Assembly: GCF_000284335.1 (NCBI RefSeq)
Contig: NC_017096.1
Span: forward strand, 1-64,000
Direction of reading: 5' to 3'
From: Caldisericum exile AZM16c01
GTDB lineage: Bacteria > Caldisericota > Caldisericia > Caldisericales > Caldisericaceae
Length of the DNA: 64,000 bases
Shown in pieces: positions 17,690-25,723 of this stretch. The notes under the pieces were generated by a model. That model was given only the letters and a program-made list of their open reading frames with translations, ran no database searches and had not been told where the DNA came from. Numbering within the stretch: the stretch's first letter is position 1; each line of letters starts with the position of its first letter. The translations under genes were made by a program, and so were the position numbers.

Positions 17690-18289
17690 TTAATTAATCT
17701 CTTTTACCATTCTGTAGAAGTGGAAAACTTTTCCAAGATTGAGTGTTTTTTTCTCTGTGATTTTGTACCCCAATTTCTTATAAAGATTTACTGCCGTTTC
17801 ATTTTTGCATTCAACATCAAGCGACAGATATTTTAAATTTCTTTTGGATGCAGTTTGCTCTGCATGAAGCATGGGTTTTGTGCCAAGCCCACTTCCTCTA
17901 AACTCTGGGTATATAGCAACATTTGATATGTAATATTCATCCCTTAGCGCCTTTCCTATTTTTGTGTATGCCTTAAAGAGGTTTTTGAGGATTGCAAATC
18001 TATTTCCTTTTGTAACATGAATAATGTTAAAGAATGTGCTAATCGATTCTAATTTTGATTCTCGAAAGTCATACCCCACAAGGAGTCCTGCAATTTTCCC
18101 ATTTACTTCTATAAATATTGTGTGTTTGAAACTATAGAGATTTTTCTCGTTTTTGTAAAGCGCTTTTAAAACATCTTTCGTGAGCCCTTGAAATATAGAA
18201 TCAAGGACATTACCCGAAGCAAAATATACAAGATTATAAAAATCTTGAAAATCAGAATTTTGTGCTTTTCTTATGAAGATTTCATACAT
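17690..18289 (-). CDS. GNAT-family N-acetyltransferase
   Basis: The protein of about 199 residues has the GNAT acetyl-CoA motif A (VAIYPEFRGSGLGTKPML) and the downstream AVNLYKKLGYKI stretch typical of the family. The substrate is unknown. ATG 18289 is chosen because GGTGG lies just upstream; the frame extends 11 codons further. No operon partner is clear. RimI-type or small-molecule acetylation are both possible. Confidence 0.82.
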   Translation of the reverse strand: MYEIFIRKAQNSDFQDFYNLVYFASGNVLDSIFQGLTKDVLKALYKNEKNLYSFKHTIFIEVNGKIAGLLVGYDFRESKLESISTFFNIIHVTKGNRFAILKNLFKAYTKIGKALRDEYYISNVAIYPEFRGSGLGTKPMLHAEQTASKRNLKYLSLDVECKNETAVNLYKKLGYKITEKKTLNLGKVFHFYRMVKEIN

Positions 18290-18369
18290 CTTTCCACCCA
18301 CAAACATTATAGTGGAAAACAAAAAATCTTTCTATAAAAATTTTACTTGTTTTCGATTATTTCTAAAAG

Positions 18370-18879
18370 TTAGAACTTAAAAAGTCCGCTTAGGGCTTGC
18401 TTAACTTCCTCAAAGTTTTTGTTAAACTGAAATACTATCTTTTGTCCGTTTACGGTCATGGTAAGTTCGTGGGGAGTTTCAAGATCTTCTACTTCGTTTG
18501 AGCCAACATTTATCTTAACATTTATACGAGAAGTTTTGCCTCCTCTAACTGTCCCTTTTCTTAATCTGATATCCGTTACATCCTTTGAGTAGATTGAGAA
18601 GTTATCAGGGTGTTCGTGACCAATTTCTTCTGGTTGCATTTGGTAATACTTGTCGTAGTATGAGAAACTTGCAGATAGTTGCGATAAAAACTGTTTTAGT
18701 TTTCCTTCACCCTCTTCCTTTGTTTGCTCTTTTCGTTTTTGTGCCTCTTTGTTAAATAATTCTTGTGTCCATTTTGCAAAGATGAGCCTTTCATTCGTAA
18801 TTATCATTGCCCATGGTTCACTCTTAAAAAGACTTTTCCTCCATGTAACAGGTACTACTTCAATAATGATTTCATCCAT
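18370..18879 (-). CDS. Hypothetical cytosolic protein (possible PH-like domain)
   Basis: I do not recognise this 169-residue protein with certainty. It has no signal peptide or membrane segment. The N-terminal stretch VTWRKSLFKSEPWAMIITNERLIFAKW and the strand-rich C-terminal half (ELTMTVNGQKIVFQFNKNFE) resemble bacterial PH-like domains that contain a TNERLIF-type strand. A charged Lys/Glu helix lies at about 45-65. A Shine-Dalgarno (GGAGGG) precedes the ATG. Confidence 0.65.
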   Translation of the reverse strand: MDEIIIEVVPVTWRKSLFKSEPWAMIITNERLIFAKWTQELFNKEAQKRKEQTKEEGEGKLKQFLSQLSASFSYYDKYYQMQPEEIGHEHPDNFSIYSKDVTDIRLRKGTVRGGKTSRINVKINVGSNEVEDLETPHELTMTVNGQKIVFQFNKNFEEVKQALSGLFKF

Positions 18880-19290
18880 TTTTCCCTCCTTTTTGTTTTA
18901 TTGTAACCAAACTTGTGAAAATTGCAAGTATAATTTCTTTTGTGTTATCGCACTAATGTTTTTAATCTTTTGAAACTTTTTACAAATATGTTTTATGAAA
19001 TATTTACTTTGCTTATCTAAATTCAATCTTTAATAGTTGCTTATATAAATTTGCCTACATTATTAGAATCAATACCTTTTTATACACGAAGGTAATCTCT
19101 TTCCTTTTTAATGTTCTAAATGTCTTTATTTTACCTTTACTTACATTTTTGAAAGGCTTTTATATAAGGAAGGCTCAATTTCATGTGGAATTTTAACGGG
19201 AAAATTTGCCCCTTGATTTTTTTAAATTCTTTTTCTAAAATGGAACATAGGAGGTTTCCACTCTCTAAATCAAACAAAAGGAGGTTGTTT
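18880..19290. other. AT-rich intergenic region, no gene seen
   Basis: This 411-bp gap between divergent genes is AT-rich, with no convincing promoter pair. The downstream gene has a strong Shine-Dalgarno (AAAGGAGG, 19278-19285). An upstream in-frame start at 19183 exists but has no ribosome-binding site. Confidence 0.6.
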
Positions 19291-21834
19291 ATGAAAACAA
19301 TTGCTGTTACCGTAGTTTTAGTAATCCTTGGCTCTTTTTTTTATTTCCCCTTGAATGTTACAACTGCAAAAAATCTATCACTCTTTGAGTCGGATGTGCA
19401 AATCTCGTCAATGCCTGTAAAATTGGGAGAGAAGGTCATAAATTATTCCGACCTTATATTGACTTCGCAATCTTCTTCGAATACGCCTGGTTTTATAAGA
19501 ACATTAGGAAGTTCACAAGGAGGCGAATATGGAACATCGATCATACTTGATTCTGATGATGATATGATTGTTGCAGGAGCCTACGGGGGCCCGAATTCGA
19601 TTGGCACTAATGATATTGACATTTTTGTTGCAAGAGTTGGCTTAGATAAGAGGGTAAAGTGGGGGGCTGTCTTTGGTGGAACTGAATACGAGAAAAGCGT
19701 TAAGATTATAAAAGCATCAGATGGAAACTACATTTTGTTAGGTAATACAAGATCTTTTGGGAAAGGATTAACTGACATTTTAGTTATGAAAATCTCTTCA
19801 TCAGGTTATATTATGTGGGCAAAAGCATTTGGAACTAATTCTGACGATACGGCATCTTCAATAGCAGAAACTTCTGATGGTGGTTTTGTTATTGCTGGGA
19901 CTTACGGAGAGGGTAGTGCAAAATTATTCTTAGTTATAAAACTTACATCGAATGGTAGTCTTTCTTGGGCAAAAACTTATAAGAATTCAAATATTAATAT
20001 ATCACATTCAATAAAACAAACCTCAGATGGAGGATACATAGTTTTAGGAAAGCAGTATTCAACGACTCTTGATGAGGGAACATTACTCATAAAGATAAAC
20101 TCATCAGGCACTTTAACATGGGCGAAAGTATACTTCCAAGGAAACAAACTAATTGGTAAGTCATTAGACATAACTTCAGACGGAGGTTTTATCATTGCAG
20201 GGGAATCCCGTTCAACAGTAAACGATTCCATGTCTTCGCTTTTATTCAAAGTTAAAAGTGATGGCTCACTTCTATGGGCTGAAAAACTGCTGAGTTCTTA
20301 TGGAAACGGAATAAATTCAATATCTAAAAACGTAGACGGGAGTTTTATTACGGCGGGATATACAGATGTAAATAATGGTGATTGTTTGGTTATAAAATTT
20401 TCGTCAAATGGTATCATTGAATGGTCAAAAAGAATTGGTGGTAGAGTTTTCGACAGTGCATATGACGTTAAACGAACAGATAGTGGAGAATTTGTGATGG
20501 TTGGAGAAACAAACTCTTTTGGCTTTGATATCACAGATATATTATTAGCACGTTTTATGTATGATGGGATAATTTATCACAACATTGGCGGTGGCAGTAT
20601 AGTTTTCCCTGAACCCTATTTTAGCAATTATTCTGCTTCTTTATCCCGTCTTTCTGTAAGTGTTTCCGATGTCACACCAAATACAGAAACAAAATCTCTT
20701 TCAATAACTGTTACAACTCCTGAACTTAAAAAGAACTTCACAAACTTAGCAATTGCTCCTGCGCTCGTTAATATATTCTTCTACGATAATGTTAATACTT
20801 CGCCATATAAAACGCGTTACATTCTCTTTAACCATAGTTTCGACTCCGATATGCCACAAAATCCAACACGTGAGGGATATACTTTTACAGGTTGGAATAC
20901 AAAAAGTGATGGAAGTGGAGCATCTTTTACGGATAGCACAGTTGTAATTTCGGAAGATCTTAAAGTTTATGCACAATGGAAAATGAATACATATACTATT
21001 ACTGCCTCTGCATCAAGTGGTGGTTCTATAACTCCCTCAGGAAGTGTTGTAGTAAATCATGGAGATTCAAAGACATTCACAATTCAACCCAATTTAGGAT
21101 TTAAGATAAAGGAAGTAAAAGTTGATGGATCTTCTGTTGGAGCAGTTTCAACATATACATTCACGAACATAACAGGTAATCACACAATAGAGGCAGTATT
21201 TGAGGCGATAGCATTCACTATAACGGCATCTTCAGGCACTGGTGGTTCTATAACTCCCTCAGGAAGTGTTGTAGTAAATCATGGAGATTCAAAGACATTC
21301 ACAATTCAACCCAATTTAGGATTTAAGATAAAGGAAGTAAAAGTTGATGGGTCCTCTGTTGGAGCAGTTTCAACATATACATTCACGAACATAACAGGTA
21401 ATCATACAATAGAGGCAGTATTTGAGAAGGTAGAGGATAAGATAGTTATGATTCTTCAGATTGGAAATGCACGCTTTACTGTTAATGGTGTAGCGAAAAC
21501 TCTTGACTCACCGCCTATCATTAAAAATTCAAGGACTTTACTTCCCATAAGAGCAGTAGTTGAATCCTTAGGTGGAACAATTGATTGGAATGGAACAGAA
21601 AGGAAAGTAACAATTTCTTTCAAAGGAAAAAATATTGAACTGTGGATTGGAAAGGCAATTGCTATGGTAGACGGAGTATCTACTCAGATTGATCCTGATA
21701 ATAAAAACGTTGTGCCTGAGATAATCAATTCAAGGACAATGCTTCCTCTAAGGTTTGTTGCTGAATCCCTTGGCTGTGTTGTGCAGTGGGACGGCACAAC
21801 AAAGACAATTACAATAACTTACCCAAAGCCGTAA
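19291..21834 (+). CDS. Large secreted multi-domain repeat protein
   Basis: The exported protein of about 847 residues starts with a signal peptide (MKTIAVTVVLVILGSFFYFP). Roughly the first half holds repeats built on TSDGGFVIAG-like units (GGTEYEKSVK..., ETSDGGFVIAGTY, QTSDGGYIVLGKQ, SDGGFIIAGES), suggesting a beta-propeller. Then come one InlB B-repeat-like unit (TREGYTFTGWNTKSDGSG), two almost identical units of about 62 residues (GGSITPSGSVVVNHGDSKTF...), and a C-terminal copper-amine-oxidase-N-like domain (NSRTLLPIRAVVESLGG; NSRTMLPLRFVAESLGC). That last domain is common on surface proteins as an attachment or stalk module. ATG 19291 is chosen for its strong Shine-Dalgarno. A surface or adhesive role is inferred. 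Confidence 0.82.
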   Translation: MKTIAVTVVLVILGSFFYFPLNVTTAKNLSLFESDVQISSMPVKLGEKVINYSDLILTSQSSSNTPGFIRTLGSSQGGEYGTSIILDSDDDMIVAGAYGGPNSIGTNDIDIFVARVGLDKRVKWGAVFGGTEYEKSVKIIKASDGNYILLGNTRSFGKGLTDILVMKISSSGYIMWAKAFGTNSDDTASSIAETSDGGFVIAGTYGEGSAKLFLVIKLTSNGSLSWAKTYKNSNINISHSIKQTSDGGYIVLGKQYSTTLDEGTLLIKINSSGTLTWAKVYFQGNKLIGKSLDITSDGGFIIAGESRSTVNDSMSSLLFKVKSDGSLLWAEKLLSSYGNGINSISKNVDGSFITAGYTDVNNGDCLVIKFSSNGIIEWSKRIGGRVFDSAYDVKRTDSGEFVMVGETNSFGFDITDILLARFMYDGIIYHNIGGGSIVFPEPYFSNYSASLSRLSVSVSDVTPNTETKSLSITVTTPELKKNFTNLAIAPALVNIFFYDNVNTSPYKTRYILFNHSFDSDMPQNPTREGYTFTGWNTKSDGSGASFTDSTVVISEDLKVYAQWKMNTYTITASASSGGSITPSGSVVVNHGDSKTFTIQPNLGFKIKEVKVDGSSVGAVSTYTFTNITGNHTIEAVFEAIAFTITASSGTGGSITPSGSVVVNHGDSKTFTIQPNLGFKIKEVKVDGSSVGAVSTYTFTNITGNHTIEAVFEKVEDKIVMILQIGNARFTVNGVAKTLDSPPIIKNSRTLLPIRAVVESLGGTIDWNGTERKVTISFKGKNIELWIGKAIAMVDGVSTQIDPDNKNVVPEIINSRTMLPLRFVAESLGCVVQWDGTTKTITITYPKP
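21019..21426 (+). repeat. Tandem in-frame duplication inside the secreted protein
   Basis: Two 186-bp copies (21019-21204 and 21241-21426), 222 bp (74 codons) apart, are nearly identical at the DNA level. Only a few silent-type changes are visible, indicating a recent duplication or gene conversion of the repeat unit. Confidence 0.85.
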
Positions 21835-21969
21835 GGATAAGTTACAATGGATAGAATAAGGAAAGACAAAATCTTCCCTACAAGTTCTGTGTGGAATAAT
21901 TTTTAGGATTAAGAAATAATGGTTGCGATAACAAGATATTACGGACTTTTTATAGTGCAGTTATTAGGG

Positions 21970-21998
21970 TTGACATTCAAAAGAAATTTTATTATACT
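21970..21998 (+). promoter_or_regulatory. Promoter of the lipoprotein gene at 22030
   Basis: TTGACA (21970-21975), 17 bp, TATACT (21993-21998), followed by AAAGGAGGGAG and the ATG at 22030. Confidence 0.75.
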
Positions 21999-22029
21999 TA
22001 ATTATACAAACTAAAAGGAGGGAGTAATT

Positions 22030-22937
22030 ATGAGAAAGTTTGCGGTTTTTTAATTATTTTGTTAGTATTGTTTGCCTTCGGGTGTAGCGGAGGGACAACT
22101 TCGCAAAATCAAACAAAGACATATAGTCTCACTGTGCAGGTAGTGGATGCAGGCGATAACTCACCAATTGAAGGTGTAAAAGTCTCGATAGATGGACAAA
22201 GTGGCACTACTGATAATTCTGGTAAAGTTGAGATTAAAAATCTATCAAGTGGAACTTACACCATAAAAGCGTCCAAAGAGGGCTATTCTGATAATTCACT
22301 GGAAGTTTCAATTACTGACTCATCAAAAACTGTTTCTATAAGTTTAAGTAAACAAACTCTTACGAAACTAACGGATCTATCAAAGGCAAAGAGTTATTAC
22401 TATACATTAAAGGTGAAGGAAGTAAGCGGCAAATTACAAACTAACATTGAAATTTACGTAGATGACTTTGGTAATAAGGAAAAATTGATTTCATACAATC
22501 CTGATGGTAAAGTAGATATGGAAATTTATGTTGTAGGTGATAAAGGCTTGATAAAGATGGGAGGTGGCAATAATATGAGCGTTGATAAGGATACGGCAAA
22601 GGGATACATTGAGAATATCGCAAGTATTGGACAGAGTTTTGTTTCATCATTTAAAGATGAATATGACAACTTTGTTATAACTCCAAGTGGCACATTGACC
22701 GTGAAGGTTTCAAAGGGAACTCAAAATGGATATTCTACAGATTCGGTTGAGTATACAGTTAACATAAGTGGCGCTCAATATACCTTTGCTGGATGGGTTA
22801 TAAATAGCGGTGAATACAAAGGATTTCTCACACGACTTCTTATTGAAAATAAAACGCCAAATTTAAAAAGTGATGAGATAAAAACGATAGAAATAAACGT
22901 AAAAGATTTCGGAAAATCGTTTGATATAACACTTTAA
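22030..22937 (+). CDS. PEGA/carboxypeptidase-regulatory-like lipoprotein with frameshifted signal peptide
   Basis: The true start appears to be ATG 22030, 6 bases after a strong Shine-Dalgarno, but it reads only MRKFAVF then stop. One extra T in the T6 run at 22046-22051 would join it to the long downstream frame and give a perfect lipoprotein signal (FLIILLVLFAFGC, lipobox FAFGC). The mature part begins with an Ig-like carboxypeptidase-regulatory domain (IEGVKVSIDGQSGTTDNSG...). A domain of about 180 residues follows (YYYTLKVKEVSGKLQTNIEIYV...) resembling lipoproteins of unknown role. As it stands, only a TTG at 22059 without ribosome-binding site opens the long frame. Phase variation, decay or a sequencing error are all possible. 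Confidence 0.75.
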
Positions 22938-22967
22938 TAGACTCTTTAAAAGTTTTTAGTATCAATC

Positions 22968-22997
22968 TCCCCCACTTCAAAAGGTGGGGGATTTTTT
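22968..22997 (+). terminator. Strong rho-independent terminator
   Basis: Eight-pair stem TCCCCCAC/GTGGGGGA (22968-22975 with 22984-22991) followed by TTTTTT. It ends the lipoprotein transcript. Confidence 0.92.
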
Positions 22998-23069
22998 CAT
23001 ATTCTCTTCACATTGTTTTTCTATACTTGGGTAGTAGTAAAAAATAAAAATTTAATTTAGGAGGTAAAG

Positions 23070-23603
23070 ATGAAAAAATTTACATGGCTTTTAGTAGGAA
23101 TTTTAGGAGTAGCGGTTTTGTTTGGAAGTATTGCAGTGGTAAGTGCTGCAACAGGAAATGGAACGGCAAGTAGAGCTGGATTTGGTAAAGGTCAGGGTGT
23201 TGCAATTGGTCAAAGGTTTGAAAACTTTGAAAGTGACATCGCAACTTACCTTGGAATTTCAGTTGAAACCCTTCAGTCGGAAAGAATTTCTGGTAAATCA
23301 TTAGCAACGATTGCAGTAGAGCATGGAAAAACAGAAGAAGAACTTATTCAGTTTATCGTTTCAAAAAAGACAACCTATTTGAATGACTTACTTTCACAGG
23401 GCAAGATCACACAAACCCAGTATGATAACGCAGTAAAAACCCTTACCGAAAGGACAAAAACAATGGTTGAGAGAACCTCTACAGGCAGGCTTTCTGATAG
23501 AGGCGCAAACGGAAGTAATCAAGGTAGATTCGGTATTGGTAATAGTGAAGCAAAAAGAGGCCAGGGAAACGGCACTTGCATTAAAACACAAACAAATCCA
23601 TAA
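23070..23603 (+). CDS. Exported DUF2680-like protein
   Basis: The 177-residue protein has a signal peptide (MKKFTWLLVGILGVAVLFGS, cleavage near VVSA-A). A helical domain follows with IATYLGISVETLQSERISGK and EEELIQFIVSKKTTYLND, which match the DUF2680 pattern of small exported proteins in anaerobic Firmicutes-like bacteria. The C-terminus is low complexity and Gly/Asn-rich. Function is unknown. Shine-Dalgarno AGGAGG (23059-23064). A terminator follows. Confidence 0.8.
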   Translation: MKKFTWLLVGILGVAVLFGSIAVVSAATGNGTASRAGFGKGQGVAIGQRFENFESDIATYLGISVETLQSERISGKSLATIAVEHGKTEEELIQFIVSKKTTYLNDLLSQGKITQTQYDNAVKTLTERTKTMVERTSTGRLSDRGANGSNQGRFGIGNSEAKRGQGNGTCIKTQTNP

Positions 23604-23625
23604 CTCTTTAAAAATTGGAAATATG

Positions 23626-23652
23626 AGGCAGGCTAAGATGCCTGCCTTTTTT
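23626..23652. terminator. Terminator between convergent genes
   Basis: Stem AGGCAGGC/GCCTGCCT (23626-23633 with 23640-23647) with T6 on the plus strand. On the minus strand the tail is less clear. Confidence 0.88.
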
Positions 23653-23668
23653 GATTTAAATAAAAGTG

Positions 23669-24541
23669 TTATGACACTTCGATTATGTAAGGCGAAATTG
23701 GAAAAAGAATCCCATTTGTTTGCAAATAGATGCGGTATTTACCTGTTTGAGCCTCCTCGTCAATTTGGATTGGTCCAAGATTTATTTCGGGGTGTTCCTC
23801 AGGAAATTTTGAATTTTCACTTTTTATTAGGGCAAAATGCCTCATTTTAATTGTTGAAACATCATCACCCGAATAAAATACCGTTTCATAATTATAAGGG
23901 TATTTTGGTGTAGATGGCTCTGGATACAATATAAAACTCACTTCTCCAATGTTTCCAAGAGCCTTTGGTGGGTTTAAGTCAAACACAATTTCGACTTCAT
24001 CGCCACTTTTCACCTTATTTGGTATTGCACTTTTTATATTCGTGAATAGTTCTGGATTTGTTTCAACATAATTTGCAATAAGAGAATCGGTTTCAAAAGA
24101 TTTTGAGAGTTTATAGCCATCGCTTCTTTTAATGAGGTAAAAGATCATAAACGTATCTTTCTCTGTCGGAAAATACATTCCATATTGTCCGCCTTTGTTT
24201 GTAGGTTTTAGATGCATTTGTGTTACAATTTCAACCTCGTCGGGGCTATTACCAAGATTAACGGGATTGCTTATGTGCTCTAAATTTATTTCTACGTATT
24301 TGTCTTTTACCTTTGAATTTGTAAGTTCTTCAAGGATTCCTATTCCTGGCCAAACAATTGCAGATTTTGAGAGAGCAAGTGCAAAACTCTTATCATAGTT
24401 TGCATCGTTTATGTATTTTATGTATGCTTCAACAACACTCTTTGCGTTAAACCTGTCAAAATTAAATTCACTTGGCTTTTTAGCACACGAGGGAATGATA
24501 ATTGCAATAAGCAATATCAAAACCACTGTAAACTTTTTCAT
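23669..24541 (-). CDS. Lipoprotein of unknown function
   Basis: The 290-residue protein begins MKKFTVVLILLIAIIIPSCA, with a lipobox cysteine at residue 19. The mature part has an N-terminal helical region (KSVVEAYIKYINDANYDKSF...), like NTF2/DUF4878-type lipoproteins, and a C-terminal strand-rich domain. I do not recognise the family. Shine-Dalgarno GGAGG precedes the ATG. It converges with the DUF2680-like gene and diverges from the CDF gene. Confidence 0.75.
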   Translation of the reverse strand: MKKFTVVLILLIAIIIPSCAKKPSEFNFDRFNAKSVVEAYIKYINDANYDKSFALALSKSAIVWPGIGILEELTNSKVKDKYVEINLEHISNPVNLGNSPDEVEIVTQMHLKPTNKGGQYGMYFPTEKDTFMIFYLIKRSDGYKLSKSFETDSLIANYVETNPELFTNIKSAIPNKVKSGDEVEIVFDLNPPKALGNIGEVSFILYPEPSTPKYPYNYETVFYSGDDVSTIKMRHFALIKSENSKFPEEHPEINLGPIQIDEEAQTGKYRIYLQTNGILFPISPYIIEVS

Positions 24542-24651
24542 AGTTTCACCTCCTCAAAATAATTTTATGAGCAAAAATTATTTACAGAAAATTTTTCAAA
24601 AATGCTTTGTTAATGTATAATTGATTGCTATTTAAACATTGAGGCGAAAGA

Positions 24652-25518
24652 GTGGACGAACGAACTCATACAGGGTTGCGTGCTGTAAAGATTGCAATGG
24701 CAGTAAATACATTCCTTGCAGTATTAAAGGTTCTTTTAGGTTTTATTGCAAATTCTATTGCGCTTATAGGCGATGGTCTTGATACAACTATTGATGTTGT
24801 AAAAAATGTTATTGTGTATAAGGGCACGCAAATTGCTTCACGTCCTCCAGATTTTGACCACCCTTATGGCCATGGAAGAGCGGAAACCATTTCATCAAGT
24901 ATAATCGGTGTTTCTGTTGCTCTTGCAGGCGCATTTGTTATGTATGAAGCAATTATAAGATTTGGTAAAACTGAGGCACTTGATACCCTTATGATGATTG
25001 GTGCTTCAATCAGTATTGCAGGAAAAATATTTTTGTCTGCATATATGAACATTGTTGGAAAAAGAATTTCCAACCAAGCACTTATTGCGAATGCAAAAGA
25101 TTACTTTGGTGATATTCTTTCATCTATTTCGGTTCTCCTTGGTGCAATTCTTATAAGATTTACAGGAAAGAGTTATTTTGATAGCATTGCATCATTTTTT
25201 GTTGCGATAATCATCATTTATATGGGGTTTGATATTTTAAAACCTGCTATTTCTGAAATAATGGAAGAAACCGACGAAAGCGTTGCAAAAGAAGTTGAAA
25301 ACATTATTTCAAGCTTTGAAAGTGTCTGTAATCCACATCAAATAAGAGTAAGAAAACTTGGGTCATATTATGTTGTTGATCTTCACCTTGAATTTCCAGA
25401 AGATATGTGCGTAGGCGAAGCGCATTCAATTGCAACTGAAATTGAAGATACTATTAAAAAGAGTATAAAAGGTATAACTGAAGTAATCATTCATATTGAA
25501 CCATGTAATAAAAATTGA
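24652..25518 (+). CDS. Cation diffusion facilitator (CDF) metal efflux protein
   Basis: CDF proteins export divalent metals (Zn, Mn, Fe, Co) by proton antiport. The 288-residue protein has about six membrane helices, the metal-site motif GDGLDTTIDVV in helix 2, the DHPYGHGRAE loop typical of the family, and a cytosolic C-terminal domain (VRKLGSYYVVDLHLEFPED... ...VIIHIEPC). The GTG start follows a weak GAGG. A degraded second CDF gene lies at 17242-17650. Confidence 0.9.
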   Translation: MDERTHTGLRAVKIAMAVNTFLAVLKVLLGFIANSIALIGDGLDTTIDVVKNVIVYKGTQIASRPPDFDHPYGHGRAETISSSIIGVSVALAGAFVMYEAIIRFGKTEALDTLMMIGASISIAGKIFLSAYMNIVGKRISNQALIANAKDYFGDILSSISVLLGAILIRFTGKSYFDSIASFFVAIIIIYMGFDILKPAISEIMEETDESVAKEVENIISSFESVCNPHQIRVRKLGSYYVVDLHLEFPEDMCVGEAHSIATEIEDTIKKSIKGITEVIIHIEPCNKN

Positions 25519-25549
25519 AAAATTCTTACAAAAATAGTAAGTTTACCTC

Positions 25550-25579
25550 TTGACAAAAGTTAAAAATCGTTAATAATAA
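25550..25579 (+). promoter_or_regulatory. Probable promoter of the AOR operon
   Basis: TTGACA (25550-25555) and a TAATAA (25574-25579) 18 bp downstream, just before the structured leader. The -10 box is imperfect and could shift by a few bases. Confidence 0.55.
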
Positions 25580-25586
25580 CATAAAA

Positions 25587-25698
25587 GGCTTCGACCTTGT
25601 GTGTCCCTTTGGGATAGCAAGGCGATAGGGTTTGAAGAGCAATCTTCAAGCCTGCCTTCTTGCAAAGAAGCCCTAAAATAAGGGCTTCTTATTTTTTT
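25587..25698 (+). promoter_or_regulatory. Candidate riboswitch (Moco/Tuco-like) controlling the AOR gene
   Basis: The leader folds as a closed multi-stem unit. P1 is GGCTTC/GAAGCC (25587-25592 with 25667-25672). A hairpin CCTTG/CAAGG (25595-25599 with 25618-25622) is topped by TCCC/GGGA. A second hairpin TTGAAG/CTTCAA (25632-25637 with 25644-25649) follows. The 3' strand of P1 is also the 5' strand of a strong terminator (25665-25698), so P1 and terminator exclude each other. Ligand that stabilises P1 would then turn the operon on. Upstream of a tungsten/molybdenum-pterin enzyme this suggests a Moco/Tuco sensor, but I cannot confirm the Rfam family by eye. Confidence 0.6.
25665..25698 (+). 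terminator. Attenuator terminator ahead of AOR
   Basis: Ten-pair stem AAGAAGCCCT/AGGGCTTCTT (25665-25674 with 25681-25690) followed by A then T7, 13 bases before the AGGAGG of the AOR gene. Its 5' arm is shared with P1 of the upstream aptamer-like fold. Confidence 0.88.
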
Positions 25699-25723
25699 AA
25701 AAAAATTTATAAGGAGGTGCATG

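Noticed and set aside
19183-19290. Upstream extension of the 19291 gene
   Set aside because: No ribosome-binding site at 19183, and the extension would hide a clear signal peptide; the ATG at 19291 has AAAGGAGG.
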